A stretch of DNA of 64,000 nucleotides from Symbiodinium natans (Eukaryota > Sar > Dinophyceae > Suessiales > Symbiodiniaceae). The stretch lies in NCBI GenBank assembly GCA_905221605.1, contig CAJNDS010002203.1:525130-589129 (forward strand), given 5' to 3'. The notes beneath the pieces are model-generated. The model saw only the letters and a list, made by a program, of their open reading frames with translations. It was not told where the DNA came from and made no database searches. This document shows, one piece after another, positions 10,389 through 20,262 of the stretch. Position 1 is the stretch's first letter. Every line of letters starts with the position of its first letter. Both the position numbers and the translations under genes were made by a program.

Positions 10389-13300
10389 GACACTGGTGGC
10401 ACCCCAAACAAAATCTTCATGTTCAGTTCATGCTCATCATAGACGAGGGTTCCCGTTTTAGAACCGCCAAGATACTGTCTCAAGGTAGTAAGCAGCAGCC
10501 CAGTGGATTGACGTGCCTTGAGTTCTTTCGAGAGGGATGGATACAGATCTTCGGAAAACCCGAGACCCTACGCCTGGATCCAGCAGGAACTTTCCGTGGT
10601 CAGGCAGTCTCGGACTTCTGCGAGCGGCAGGGAATCTACCTTGACCTGGTCCCAGCCGATGCGCATTGGCAGATCGGAACGTGTGAAAACGCTGTGAAAG
10701 GGATCAAGGAGCTGTTAGGGAAGCTTTGCGACCATGACCCCGAGATGAGCGTAGCCGAAGCACTGGCAACAAGTGTACGGACCTTCAACAGCCGTGAACA
10801 GATTCGAGGGTTCACACCAATACAGCATGCGTTTGGGAGAAATCCGGATGTGGCCGGTCGCATCATTGAACATCCAGAAGAAATGCCGGAGGAGCTGATT
10901 ATGGAATCAGGAGGTGCCGACTTTGAGAGGTCGGCCAAACAAAGGGCCACTGCAGAGAAGGCCTTGTGCGATTGGCAGGCACAGCAGCGCATCTCTCGAG
11001 CGATGAACTCACGAAGCAGGGAGAGCTACAACTTCATACCAGGTGAACTGGTGTACTACTGGAGGAGTCAGGTGAGTGGCCAAGGACGCAAGCAACCGGG
11101 CAATAAGCATGGGTTTTTCCTGGGACCCGCGAGGGTATTGGCAACGGAGACACGACGTGAAGCGGACGGAAGCTTGAGGCCGGGATCGTCAATATGGCTG
11201 GTCAAAGGAAGGACGTTGCTCAAGTGCTGCCCGGAACAACTACGACGGGCATCACCTCGCGAAGAACTCATCGAGGCTTTAAGCACAGGCAGAGATGGCG
11301 AGGAAACTCCCTGGACGTTCAACCGGGTTGTGGAGGAGATCGGCGGCAATCAGTACCAGGACATAAGCCAGGAGAAGCCAGGACCATCCGAGTGGAGGAG
11401 GGCACAAGATGTCAACCAAGAGCAACAACCCACACGGAGCCGGATTCGCGGAAAAAGGGCAGAGCCACCGGGAGTCCTTGATCCAGAAGAACTGCCGGAC
11501 GTGGAGGAGCCAGCATCCGCAAGTCGTAGCCGGGGCCAACCTCGTCCCCGATATAGCGCACCTCCAACCGGAACGCAAGCCGAAGGCGCAGCTTGGTGGG
11601 CAGACGTGGCCGAGTCAGAGTTCACACAAGGGCAGAATAGTTTTTGGTGTGAGCAATCAGCAGCAGTGGCCGTCGAGATACCGGTGCCGGAGACAAACCG
11701 AGGCGTTCAGGCCATGGTGGACAATCCGTACAGTTACTTTGTGGGAGCCCTCAAGAGAAGAGCCGTCGAGGTGTCAGAAAAGCACCTGACCTGGGAGGAA
11801 CGACAACAATTCGAGCAGGCGAAGGCCACTGAGGTGAAGAACTTCCTGGCGGCCCAGGCCTTTGAGACCTTACCAGAGCATCTTCGACCCAGCATGGACC
11901 AAGCCATCCACATGAGGTGGATCCTTACATGGAAAGTGAAGGATGATGGCGGTGTCAAGGCGAAGGCACGGGCTGTGTTGCTCGGATATCAGGATCCGTG
12001 TTACGAACACAGAGCCACTACATCCCCTGTCATGTCAAGGCAAACCCGCCAAATGGTCATGCAAGTCACAGCGCTCAAAGGCTGGCGCGTGTGTAAAGGA
12101 GACGTCAGCGGGGCATTTTTACAGGGGAGGCCCTATAGGGACCTCCTGTACTGTGTCCCCACCCCAGAAATCTGTCGTGCTATGGGTTTAAACGCCGGAA
12201 GTATAACGCGCTTGAAGCGCGCCTGCTACGGATTAGTGGACGCTCCGTTAGAGTGGTATCGGACTATCGCTGATTACCTGGAACAAGAACTCCACCTGGA
12301 GCGCTCATGGAGCGATCCATGTCTTTGGATGTGGCGTCCCGCCGGATGTCTCCGCGGGATAGTCACTGCACACGTGGACGACTTTTTATTTTCCGGAAGC
12401 GAGACTGATGGCGGCTGGCAAGAGGTGCTTCGGAAGATCAAAGAGCGTTTTAAGTGGGGAGACTGGGAGTCGGGCCAATTCACTCAATGTGGAGTTCAGG
12501 TGGTTCAGGATGAGAAGGGGTTCCACTTGTCCCAGAAGAAGTACGTGGAAGATATCCCTCAAGTGAACATCCCAGCATCCCGAAGGAAAGAGGCAAGCCA
12601 GGAGACTACGGAACGAGAGAAGACGCAGTTAAGGGCTACGCTCGGAGCCCTGAGCTGGCATGCCCAGCAGGTGGCCCCACACTTCTCCGCACCAGTAAGC
12701 CTGCTGTTATCTCAGGTGAACTCCAGCACGGTACAAACGTTGATCAAGGCCAACCAATTGGTAGAGCATGCCAAAGCTAAGAAGGACCACATCATGACTA
12801 TCCACAGCTTTCCAGAGGGAACCGAACTGGGAGTCTTCGTTTGGGTAGATGCGGCTAGCCAGAACCGACATGATGGCCACAGCACACAAGGGGTATTCGC
12901 AGGTATGGCACCCGTGTCCCTGTTGCGAGGAAACATCGAGAAGGTGTCGGCAGTGGCGTGGCATTCTAACCGTATCGATCGTGCTTGCAGGAGCCCAGGT
13001 GCCGCAGAGACCCAAGCGGCAGTCAATGGAGAGGACATTGCATACTATGCGAGGTACCAGTGGAGTGAGATTCTCCATGGAAGTCCTGACACAAGAAACC
13101 CCGACGCAACAGTAGCCAGGGTGACCGGGGTGCTTATCTCCGACTCCCGAAACGTTTATGATAAAGTCAATACGGCAGTGTTGACAATCAAAGGCGCGGA
13201 AAAGAAGGCTAACATTGAGTTGCTAGCGGTCAAAGAAGCGCAGGAACGCGCCAAGCTCCATGTAAGGTGGGTGCACTCGGAGGCCCAGCTCAGCAATTCC

Positions 13301-13450
13301 TTGACCAAGGAGGGCGGCAGCAGAGAGCTTGAACTCTTCTACCGCATGCAGCAACAATGGCGGCTGGTGGAAGATCCCCAGATGAGATCAGCTCGACGGC
13401 GGAAACAAGATGGGGTGGCACCACTACAGACCACTCCTGAAACAGTGTAA
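10382..13450 (+). CDS. integrase core, reverse transcriptase and RNase H of the copia element
   Basis: Open from 10283 in this frame; the meaningful part begins near 10382 with ADIGHWWHP. The integrase catalytic pair is Asp 10577 (LRLDPAG) and Glu 10685 (GTCENA), exactly 35 residues apart, as in D-D35-E enzymes. A charged, proline-rich linker follows. Reverse transcriptase has KGDVSGAFLQ (Asp 12101) and the active site HVDD (12371-12382) in place of YVDD. RNase H residues are Asp 12848 (WVDAA), Glu 13007 (AAETQA) and Asp 13142 (LISDSR). Near the end LSNSLTK stands where copia proteins usually have D-x-LTK. The ORF ends at 13450, 43 bases before the 3' LTR. This is the best-kept part of the element. 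Confidence 0.92.
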   Translation, partial: DIGHWWHPKQNLHVQFMLIIDEGSRFRTAKILSQGSKQQPSGLTCLEFFREGWIQIFGKPETLRLDPAGTFRGQAVSDFCERQGIYLDLVPADAHWQIGTCENAVKGIKELLGKLCDHDPEMSVAEALATSVRTFNSREQIRGFTPIQHAFGRNPDVAGRIIEHPEEMPEELIMESGGADFERSAKQRATAEKALCDWQAQQRISRAMNSRSRESYNFIPGELVYYWRSQVSGQGRKQPGNKHGFFLGPARVLATETRREADGSLRPGSSIWLVKGRTLLKCCPEQLRRASPREELIEALSTGRDGEETPWTFNRVVEEIGGNQYQDISQEKPGPSEWRRAQDVNQEQQPTRSRIRGKRAEPPGVLDPEELPDVEEPASASRSRGQPRPRYSAPPTGTQAEGAAWWADVAESEFTQGQNSFWCEQSAAVAVEIPVPETNRGVQAMVDNPYSYFVGALKRRAVEVSEKHLTWEERQQFEQAKATEVKNFLAAQAFETLPEHLRPSMDQAIHMRWILTWKVKDDGGVKAKARAVLLGYQDPCYEHRATTSPVMSRQTRQMVMQVTALKGWRVCKGDVSGAFLQGRPYRDLLYCVPTPEICRAMGLNAGSITRLKRACYGLVDAPLEWYRTIADYLEQELHLERSWSDPCLWMWRPAGCLRGIVTAHVDDFLFSGSETDGGWQEVLRKIKERFKWGDWESGQFTQCGVQVVQDEKGFHLSQKKYVEDIPQVNIPASRRKEASQETTEREKTQLRATLGALSWHAQQVAPHFSAPVSLLLSQVNSSTVQTLIKANQLVEHAKAKKDHIMTIHSFPEGTELGVFVWVDAASQNRHDGHSTQGVFAGMAPVSLLRGNIEKVSAVAWHSNRIDRACRSPGAAETQAAVNGEDIAYYARYQWSEILHGSPDTRNPDATVARVTGVLISDSRNVYDKVNTAVLTIKGAEKKANIELLAVKEAQERAKLHVRWVHSEAQLSNSLTKEGGSRELELFYRMQQQWRLVEDPQMRSARRRKQDGVAPLQTTPETV

Positions 13451-13480
13451 GTGGGTTGTTCTCTAGTTTTTCTCCTTCCC

Positions 13481-13493
13481 GGGGTGGGGGTGA
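13481..13493 (+). other. polypurine tract
   Basis: GGGGTGGGGGTGA lies immediately upstream of the 3' LTR, after a C/T-rich run. It is the expected plus-strand primer of an LTR element, though it has two T interruptions. Confidence 0.75.
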
Positions 13494-13661
13494 TGCAAGC
13501 TTCTCGCTTGTGCAACAGACATGCCAAAGGTTGTCTGCAGCTATCTGATTGATCGAAGGCTTGGGGAAAGCATAAAAGGACCGCCTGCTTCTGCCGGCGC
13601 GCGCATTAGATTCCCCGAGTCCCAGCATCCAGCAAGCTCGAGCCCTCACCTGCTGCCTGCA
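13494..13661 (+). repeat. 3' LTR
   Basis: 168 bp, same sequence as 5205-5372. It is preceded by a purine-rich tract and followed directly by GGGTTTAGGG, the continuation of the interrupted telomere-like array. Confidence 0.95.
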
Positions 13662-13666
13662 GGGTT
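13662..13666 (+). repeat. right target-site duplication GGGTT
   Basis: Matches 5200-5204. Removing the element and one copy restores a continuous GGGTTTAGGG phase in the array. Confidence 0.75.
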
Positions 13667-13811
13667 TAGGGTTTAGGGTTGGGGCTTCTAGGGCGTGTGG
13701 GTTTAGGATTGCGCGGCAAGAGCAACACATTTGGAGACAACCACTTCGGATCGCCATGGCACACATCCGAATCCCTACACCTGAAATGGTAGACTTGGCA
13801 CCCGCAACTCC

Positions 13812-13965
13812 CAGTACGCAACAGTAGCAATAGTAATCATAATAATAATAATAAGAATAGTAATAATAAAAATATTATTAGTAATAATAATATTAATAGT
13901 AATAATAATAATAATAATAGCAATAAGAGGAAGAATAGTAAAAGTAAAATAATGCTAATAGTAGT
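13812..13965. repeat. AAT/AGT trinucleotide tract
   Basis: Imperfect AATAATAAT and AGTAATAATA repeats over about 150 bp, just downstream of the retroelement. Confidence 0.8.
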
Positions 13966-14482
13966 AATCGACCCCCAACACTAACGCCCTAAACCCTGAG
14001 CCCAGAAATCTTGGGCCCCGCCCTAACCTTATACTTGCCCCAAACCCCCAAACCCCAAACCTAAACCCTAAACCCTAAACCCTAAATGCTCTAAGAGCCA
14101 GGTGGGTGCCCGAAAGCAGCCGCCTCTACGTGTCCCCAGCTCCAGCCACTCAGCTGCCGAAATCGGACGAGAGGGCTTATCATAGGGTTTAGGGTAATGA
14201 TAGGGAAAGGGAGGGGCCCTCTTGAATTTACATTGGTGTATTTGGGGTACGTAGTCTCTGGTGCAACTATAATATGGGGCTATAGGGGGATTTCTTTGAG
14301 CATTGCGTTCGGGCCCGCCTGCTCCATCAAAATGCCCCCAGGCCACAAGTAAGGAGCATACGACAGTTCTCTCCCTCCAAGTGATGACGTCCATGCTTCG
14401 GAGTGTTGGTTTAGGGGGGGCTTCTGCCAGTGGTCGTCCCGTGTGGAAGTGTGGATTTTGCGGGGTTTAGGCTGCCCTGGAG

Positions 14483-14491
14483 CCCTAAACC

Positions 14492-14581
<90 letters not shown>

Positions 14582-14588
14582 CCTCACC

Positions 14589-14676
<88 letters not shown>

Positions 14677-14683
14677 ACCCTAA
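14483..14683 (-). repeat. CCCTCAA variant array
   Basis: About 28 units, almost all CCCTCAA. The A-to-C change removes the TAA, so frames stay open across it. Confidence 0.92.
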
Positions 14684-14837
14684 CCGAGGCCCTAACCCCT
14701 AAACCCTAAACCCCGAACCCTTACATGAGATCTGAGGAGTGACTGTTTTAGATGCCGCCTTCCGACTCTGATGCAATGGAACCTGCACCTAGGCCCCTCT
14801 GAAAACCCTATGGGTTATTGTATCGCCGCCCTTTACA

Positions 14838-14966
14838 ACCCTAAACTCCCTCAACTTCGACGGACTCCGGATGCTGGACTCCCGCGGCCAGGTCCCTCCT
14901 CCCGCCCCTGTGGCCGCAGATGCGGAGAGGCCGCTCACCGCGGCCGGTCAGGCCCGAAACTGAAGT
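14838..14966 (+). CDS. exon candidate, 3' terminal
   Basis: It reads LNFDGLRMLDSRGQVPP, then PVAADAERPLTAAGQARN and a TGA. Third positions are G/C-rich. The left boundary runs into the CCCTAAA-type repeat. Unrecognised. Confidence 0.3.
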
Positions 14967-14989
14967 AATTTTAATTAGGGCCAACAAGT

Positions 14990-15056
14990 GCAAACAGGGG
15001 CAACCGGGGCAACAGGGGGGGCAACAGGGGGGCAACAGGGGGGCAACAGGGGCAAA
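14990..15056. repeat. GGGGCAACA short tandem repeat
   Basis: About seven 9-bp units with varying G number. Confidence 0.8.
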
Positions 15057-15750
15057 AAGGCTAGGCATTTCCAGGCATTTTGCAAGTCTTATTGGGGTTG
15101 GTGCAACATCGTTGCTTTGATTGCGGCTAAAGGAACAACCCGTTCCCCGTTCCCCCAGGTTGCTTTGCGTCGGCGCCACCCAAACGGTAAACCCCGAAAG
15201 CCCTAGACCTCGGACCCTAAAGCCCCAAACCCTAAAAGCCCAAAACCCCCAAACCCCAAGAGAAGCAAGTCCAAGAAGCCCAAAACCCCAAACCCTAAAG
15301 CCCAAAACCGATCAAACCGTATAAAGATCAAACCGTATAAAGACCCAAAAGCCCTAAAGTTCTCGAACCTGAAAACTCAAGACTCTAAAGCCAGGAAAGC
15401 CCAAAACTAACCCACCACCTAAAGCCCTAAACCCCAATGTATGTTTAGAAACCCACACTCCCCCAACCTTCAAGCGCGCGAAACAGGTACATTTGAAGGC
15501 CAGTGTTGTTTCAACCCGTCTACGCGCAGCATGTTTGAGCCCATTTCCCGGGTTTCTGGAAAAAACCCTCAACCTTCAACTGACAACCCCAAACCCCTCA
15601 ACCCCAAACCCTGAACCCCAACCCTCAACCCCTAACCCCAAACCCCTAACCCCTCAACCCCAAACCCCTAACCCCAAACCCCAACCCTCAACCCCAAACC
15701 CCAAACCCCAAACCCCTAAAGCCAGCAGCCACTTGCCAGGCTCCCCGCAG

Positions 15751-15834
15751 GCCCTCGGGCTCACAGGCGGAGCTTTGGCCTCAGCCGTGGGAATCATTTC
15801 GTACACCCCCGAAGTATCGTACATTCTCATGATC
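15751..15834 (+). CDS. exon candidate, hydrophobic segment
   Basis: 84 bp, 28 codons in phase 0, between CTCCCCGCAG and GTAAGTTTAGGGTTTAGGG. It reads ALGLTGGALASAVGIIS and YTPEVSYILMI, likely a membrane span. The donor merges with the TTTAGGG array that forms the intron. Unrecognised. Confidence 0.5.
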
Positions 15835-16153
15835 GTAAGTTTAGGGTTTAGGGTTTAGGGTCGAGGGTTTAGGGTTTAGGGTTTAGGGCTTAGGGCTTAG
15901 GGTTTAGGGTTTAGGGTTTAGGGCCCTACACCCTAAGCCCCATGAGCTGTAGTGTACCGGGCGATATCATCAACAACCCGGCTGGCTGCTGTCGTACTAC
16001 GAGGGGGGGGGGGGGGGGGGGTGGGGGGGGCTTGGTGGTTGAGAGCTTGGGGCTTCGGAAGGGTAAGTTTAGGGTTTAGGGTTCTGGTTTGCAGATGATG
16101 GTGGGTTTCGGGTTCGGGGGGGGGGGGGGGGGCCAAGCACAGGGAATTTAGAG

Positions 16154-16201
16154 TTTGAGAAGCTCTGGGCGACCTATGCCGGCCCCTACCAGAGATGGCT
16201 C
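16154..16201 (+). CDS. exon candidate
   Basis: 48 bp in phase 0 (FEKLWATYAGPYQRWL) after AATTTAGAG. The donor GTAAACCC is the first unit of the 119-bp CCCTAAA array that follows. Phase fits the exon at 15751-15834. Confidence 0.45.
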
Positions 16202-16203
16202 GT

Positions 16204-16322
16204 AAACCCTAAACCCTAAACCCTAAACCCTAAACCCTAAACCCTAAACCCTAAACCCTAAACCCTAAACCCTAAACCCTAAACCCTAAACCCTAAGCCC
16301 TAAACCCTAAACCCTAAACCCT
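16204..16322 (-). repeat. CCCTAAA array
   Basis: 17 units, starting inside the donor of the exon at 16154-16201. Confidence 0.92.
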
Positions 16323-16550
16323 TTGAGAGGCCCCAAAGATGTGGTTTTCAGATTTGGCTTGGGGTTTTGGGAGGTTTGTGGCCCCACTGGGAAGTTGGAA
16401 CCCTAAACCCTTTGTAGTACCTGGATTGTTAAGATGACTATTATGGCTATTATAAGTGATAGATTCAATTCTGAATGGTCAGTCCTCTTAAAAGGGTTTA
16501 GGGTTCAGGGTTTGGGTTTTAGGGTTTAGGGTTTAGGGCCATCCTCTGAG

Positions 16551-16621
16551 AAGGATGGTGGTGATGTGAGGCCCCTCCAAATGCTGAAGCGTGAGCCCCA
16601 CACCCTCCACCCGGAGTACGG
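16551..16621 (+). CDS. exon candidate
   Basis: After ATCCTCTGAG. It reads KDGGDVRPLQMLKREP and HTLHPEYG, then GTGCCC. It begins in phase 0, so it could follow 16154-16201 in one gene. Unrecognised. Confidence 0.4.
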
Positions 16622-16752
16622 GTGCCCAACATCATCCCTAAACCCGAAACCCTAAACCCTAAACCCTAAACCCTAAACCGAAGGAGCCTAATGTTCTGGC
16701 GGTTTTGGGGTCTCTCACAGGTTTCCTTGAAAGTTCATAGACCCTAAGACCC

Positions 16753-16846
16753 TAGACCCTAAACCCTAAACCCTAAACCCTAAACCCTAAAACCCTAAAA
16801 CCCTAAAACCCTAAAACCCTAAAACCCTAAAACCCTAAACCCGGCA
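16753..16846 (-). repeat. CCCTAAA then CCCTAAAA array
   Basis: Switches from 7-mer to 8-mer units (seven CCCTAAAA). Confidence 0.88.
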
Positions 16847-16940
16847 CCCTAAACAGGGGAATCAGACGCTGAGGCCCTGGAATGGCGAGCTTCAGGCAGC
16901 GCCCTGGGAGGTCAGCCAAGCATTTAGACAGAACCCCAGG

Positions 16941-17088
16941 GTTAGGGTTTAGGGTTTAGGGCTTCGGGTTTAGGGTTTTAGGGTTTTAGGGTTTGAGGGT
17001 TTGAGGGTTTCAGGGTTTCAGGGTTTCAGGGTTTTAGGGTTTCAGGGTTTTAGGGTTTCAGGGCTTTAGGGTTTTAGGGTTTAGGGTC
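16941..17088 (+). repeat. mixed TTTAGGG, TTTTAGGG, TTTGAGGG, TTTCAGGG array
   Basis: About 19 units of four variants in short runs, then a C22 tract. Confidence 0.85.
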
Positions 17089-17716
17089 TTCCCCCCCCCC
17101 CCCCCCCCCCCCTCAAGAAAAAAAAACAAAAAAAAACGACCTCCCGGACACTCCAGACTTAGCTGGCGTCGTTGGCGGCCGTATAGAGTTTAGGGCTTAA
17201 ATGGTCGTTTAGGGTTTTGGGTTTCAGGGGTTTCAGACTTGGGCAAGGTTCGTCCAACGCTCATCCACCATTCTTCATCAACCTATTAGCTGAAGCAAAC
17301 CAGCGAATTAAAACCGACAAGCCCTGAGAATACAACCCCAAACACTTAAACTTACACCCTACGAATCCCCAAAACCCTGAACCCGAGTTCCGCAACTCCA
17401 AACCCAAGACCAGGCCCCTTCTCCCCCCCCCCAAGCCACAAGCAACGCACAAGATTAGGGTTTAGGGTTTAGGGCTTATGGTTTAAGGGTCAAGGCTTTT
17501 GGGTGCTGAAGGAAGTAGCACCCAGAGTCGAGACAGCAGTGCAATCAGATCCAGGAAGAAAGGGTTTAGGGTTTAGGGTTTAGGGTTTCGGGTTTAGGGC
17601 TTAGGGTTTAGGGTTTAGGGTTTAGGGTATGGCTATGGTACCCCTTGATTCACTGGGCACCAATGTGGAATAGGGGCTTAAGGCTTAGGATTAATGTTTA
17701 AGGCTCAGGAGATCAG

Positions 17717-17803
17717 AGTCGGAAGGCATACCTCGTTTGCATGAGCTCAATTATGTGGGCCTGGGCAACGGCACTCGTCTTAGTGCACTGCCGACTTTGG
17801 CCA
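17717..17803 (+). CDS. exon candidate
   Basis: After GAGATCAG. It reads SEGIPRLHELNYVGLG and NGTRLSALPTLAR. Strong coding sense; the right boundary is unclear. Unrecognised. Confidence 0.4.
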
Positions 17804-18071
17804 GAAAAAAGTTCCCTAAATCCTAAACCCGGGACCTTAGCCCGCAGAATCTAGCAGCCAAGAAAAGTTCAAGAACCAAAAGCTCTAGGTACCCCAAAGC
17901 CCCCTGAACAAAAAAAAAACACAGAAACATGAAAAGGGACCCTTGATTAGGAACCCTCAACCCCCCCCTCCCCCCCACCCCCTAAACCCTAAACCCTAAA
18001 CCCTAAACCCTAAACCCTAAACCCTAAACCCTAAACCCGAACACCCCCAATCCACGAACCGTCGACTCCAG

Positions 18072-18153
18072 AACGACGAGGCGCTTCCTCCCCCGCCTCC
18101 GCCTGCCTCGAACGACCGGTCGCGGCCTCGGCCGCCTCCTCTCAGCCTTTTCG
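18072..18153 (+). CDS. exon candidate, proline-rich
   Basis: Between CGACTCCAG and GTAGGGTTTAGGGTTTAGGG. It reads NDEALPPPPPPASNDRSRP and RPPPLSLF. The donor is again part of the repeat array. Confidence 0.4.
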
Positions 18154-18843
18154 GTAGGGTTTAGGGTTTAGGGTGGACCCTACACTTTCTCGAGCCCTAA
18201 ATCCGAACCCCCTGTAAGCCCCAGAGTTGGGGAGGGTCCGAAACACCTCTCACTGCCCGTCAAACCGACTGATGCACATGCATGGGAGTCCATGAATCCA
18301 GGGGGCGTGGGCCCAGCCCTGAACCCCGAGCCCCCCTGAACCCATTGCTGTTTTCTGGACAACCCCTAAACCCTAAACCCTAAACCCTAAACCCTAAACC
18401 CCAGCAAGCCGTTCCTTCGGAGTCGCGCCCCCAAGGCTGTCAACGGCGCCCGTTGGCAGGTTCTGTGGGTCTTATGGAGTGAGCTTGTGTTTGTGAGAGT
18501 TTCGGGAGGTCCCAGATGAACCTAAACATCAAAACCGCAAACCCTGAACCTCAAAAATCACAAGCCGTGAGGTCCCATCGACTTCGGTGTGGTACAGGGA
18601 GTTGTTGGATGAAAGGTGTTTTTTTTTTTTCTCCTTTTTTTTTTTTGTTGGGGGGGGGGGGGGGGCTTGTTGGATGAAAGGTTTAAGCTTCAGCTTCAGC
18701 ACTTAGGGTACAACGCGCATGGGGTTGAGAAGTTGAAGGTTTACGGTTTTGGTATCCGCAAGGGTACCGTACGAGTTGTTCGCCACCCTAAGCAAGAACT
18801 CGCCCCTTCAACCCAAAACCCAGTAAACACTCGACCTTGGGAT

Positions 18844-18931
18844 GTTCCCCGTACACTAGCAGTCCTTCATCGGGCTTGGAATAAGGGGTACTAGAATCCC
18901 GATGAAGGACTGTTCGTACAAAGGGGAGCAC
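18844..18931. mobile_element. MITE-like element, family C
   Basis: 88 bp. Long inverted arms ending AGTCCTTCATCGGG, and a core GGGGTACTAGAATCC shared with 23812-23899. Confidence 0.65.
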
Positions 18932-19221
18932 GAAACTCAACCACCTAAACCCAAGCCCTACGTAAACCCTATAGCATCCAGGAACCGTAAAGCTTCTGGG
19001 GGGTTTAGGGTTTAGGGAGGGTGTAGGGAGATTGCCTACTGTGCATAGTACCAAAAGAGGGCCCCTGCTACTACCACATGCCCTCGCATAGTCCTTCTAG
19101 AACTCGAACAAACATCTCCGTCTGAGCAATTCGGATGCCGAAGCCTCCGCCCAAACCCCCCTGCAGCCCTACCCGCGAAGAATGTTGAACCCCAAACCCG
19201 AAACCCGAAACCCTAAACCCG

Positions 19222-19335
19222 AAACCCCAAACCCTAAACCCTAAACCCTAAACTCTAAACCCTAAACCCTAAACCCTAAACCCTAAACCCTAAACCCTAA
19301 ACCCTAAACCCTAAACCCTAAACCCTAACCCTAAG
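19222..19335 (-). repeat. CCCTAAA array
   Basis: About 16 units. Confidence 0.92.
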
Positions 19336-19343
19336 TTCACGAG

Positions 19344-19411
19344 CAGGCCCCCACCCAGCCGCTCTGGGCCATCACCTGCACCACGCTCAGACAGCTTGGG
19401 CGCCGCGAACC
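19344..19411 (+). CDS. exon candidate
   Basis: It reads QAPTQPLWAITCTTLRQLG between two CCCTAAA arrays. Boundaries uncertain; unrecognised. Confidence 0.35.
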
Positions 19412-19797
19412 CTAAACCCTGCATCCTGCACCCTACGCCCTCAATACCATGAACTGCGAAAGGAAACCTTCAACCCCGAAACCCCTAACCCCCGAAACCC
19501 TCAAGCCTCTGAACCCCTCAAACTCTCAACCCCTAAACCCCTAGGCCCCTAAACCCTCAAGCCTCTCAACCCCCTAAACCCCTCAACCACAAAACCCTCG
19601 ACCCCTTCAACCCCCCAAACCCCCCAAACCCCCAAGCCCCTCAAGCCCCTCAAGCCCCTAAACCCTAAACCCTGAACCGTCAAGCAATCCCTAAGCGGCT
19701 AAGCCCCTAAGCCTCTAACAACCACAAGCCCCAAACCCTAAACCCTAAGCTCTAGCCCTAAACCCTAAACCCCTGAACCCCTGAGCTCTCAGCCCTT

Positions 19798-19880
19798 GAG
19801 GTCTTTGACGCAACCCTTGGGCCTGCGCTGTGGGAGACGCAAGGCGGAGGCGGCCCGCCTGTTGCTTCCATGTCGGATTT
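19798..19880 (+). CDS. exon candidate
   Basis: It reads EVFDATLGPALWETQGGG and PPVASMSDL and runs into a TTTAGGG array. Unrecognised. Confidence 0.35.
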
Positions 19881-20235
19881 AGGGTTCAGGGCTTAGGGTT
19901 CAGGGTTTTGGGTTTTGGGTTCAGGGTTTAGGGTTCAGGGTTTAGGGTTTAGGGTTTAGGGCTAGGGTTTAGGGTTAGGAGGGCTCATGTTTCTGGCTTC
20001 CATGTGGTGATTGCTCCACATGGGGGTCCTTTTTCGGGTCCTGATTATACGGCGGCCCCTCTTGATTAGGGTACCCCAAAAGGTTTTGGGGTTCAGGGTT
20101 TAGGGCTTAGGGTTTAGGGCTAGGAGGGTTCATGGTTCAGGATTTAGGGTTTAGAGGGCCTATGGTTTGGGGGTTCAGGCATTAGCGAGTGAAACTTGGG
20201 CGGAAGAGTCTCTCAGAATCTCGACGCCATCTGCC

Positions 20236-20262
20236 TCACACACACACACACAAACACACGCG
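20236..20262 (+). repeat. CA microsatellite
   Basis: CACACACACACACAC with one AAA interruption. Confidence 0.8.

Larger units (their letters stand above)
5205..13661 (+). mobile_element. Ty1/copia-type LTR retrotransposon with accessory DNA-modification-like domains
   Basis: Complete element bounded by two 168-bp direct repeats that begin TG and end CA. A 5-bp duplication GGGTT lies on both sides (5200-5204 and 13662-13666), and the insertion sits inside a TTTAGGG array. Domain order is gag, zinc knuckle, protease, a middle domain, a methyltransferase-like block, an oxygenase-like block, integrase, reverse transcriptase, RNase H. Integrase before RT places it in the copia superfamily. The two LTRs read identical, which suggests recent insertion. 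The upstream half is nevertheless split over three frames with in-frame stops, while the integrase-RT-RNase H part is open for 1055 codons. It may be a defective copy mobilised in trans, or the shifts may partly be assembly errors. Confidence 0.93.

Noticed and set aside
14483..14683. CRISPR-like regular array
   Set aside because: Repeats are 7 bp with no spacers; the array is telomere-type.
14430..14709. Open frames of about 90 codons with NPQPSTL repeats
   Set aside because: Produced by the CCCTCAA array, which lacks the TAA of CCCTAAA.
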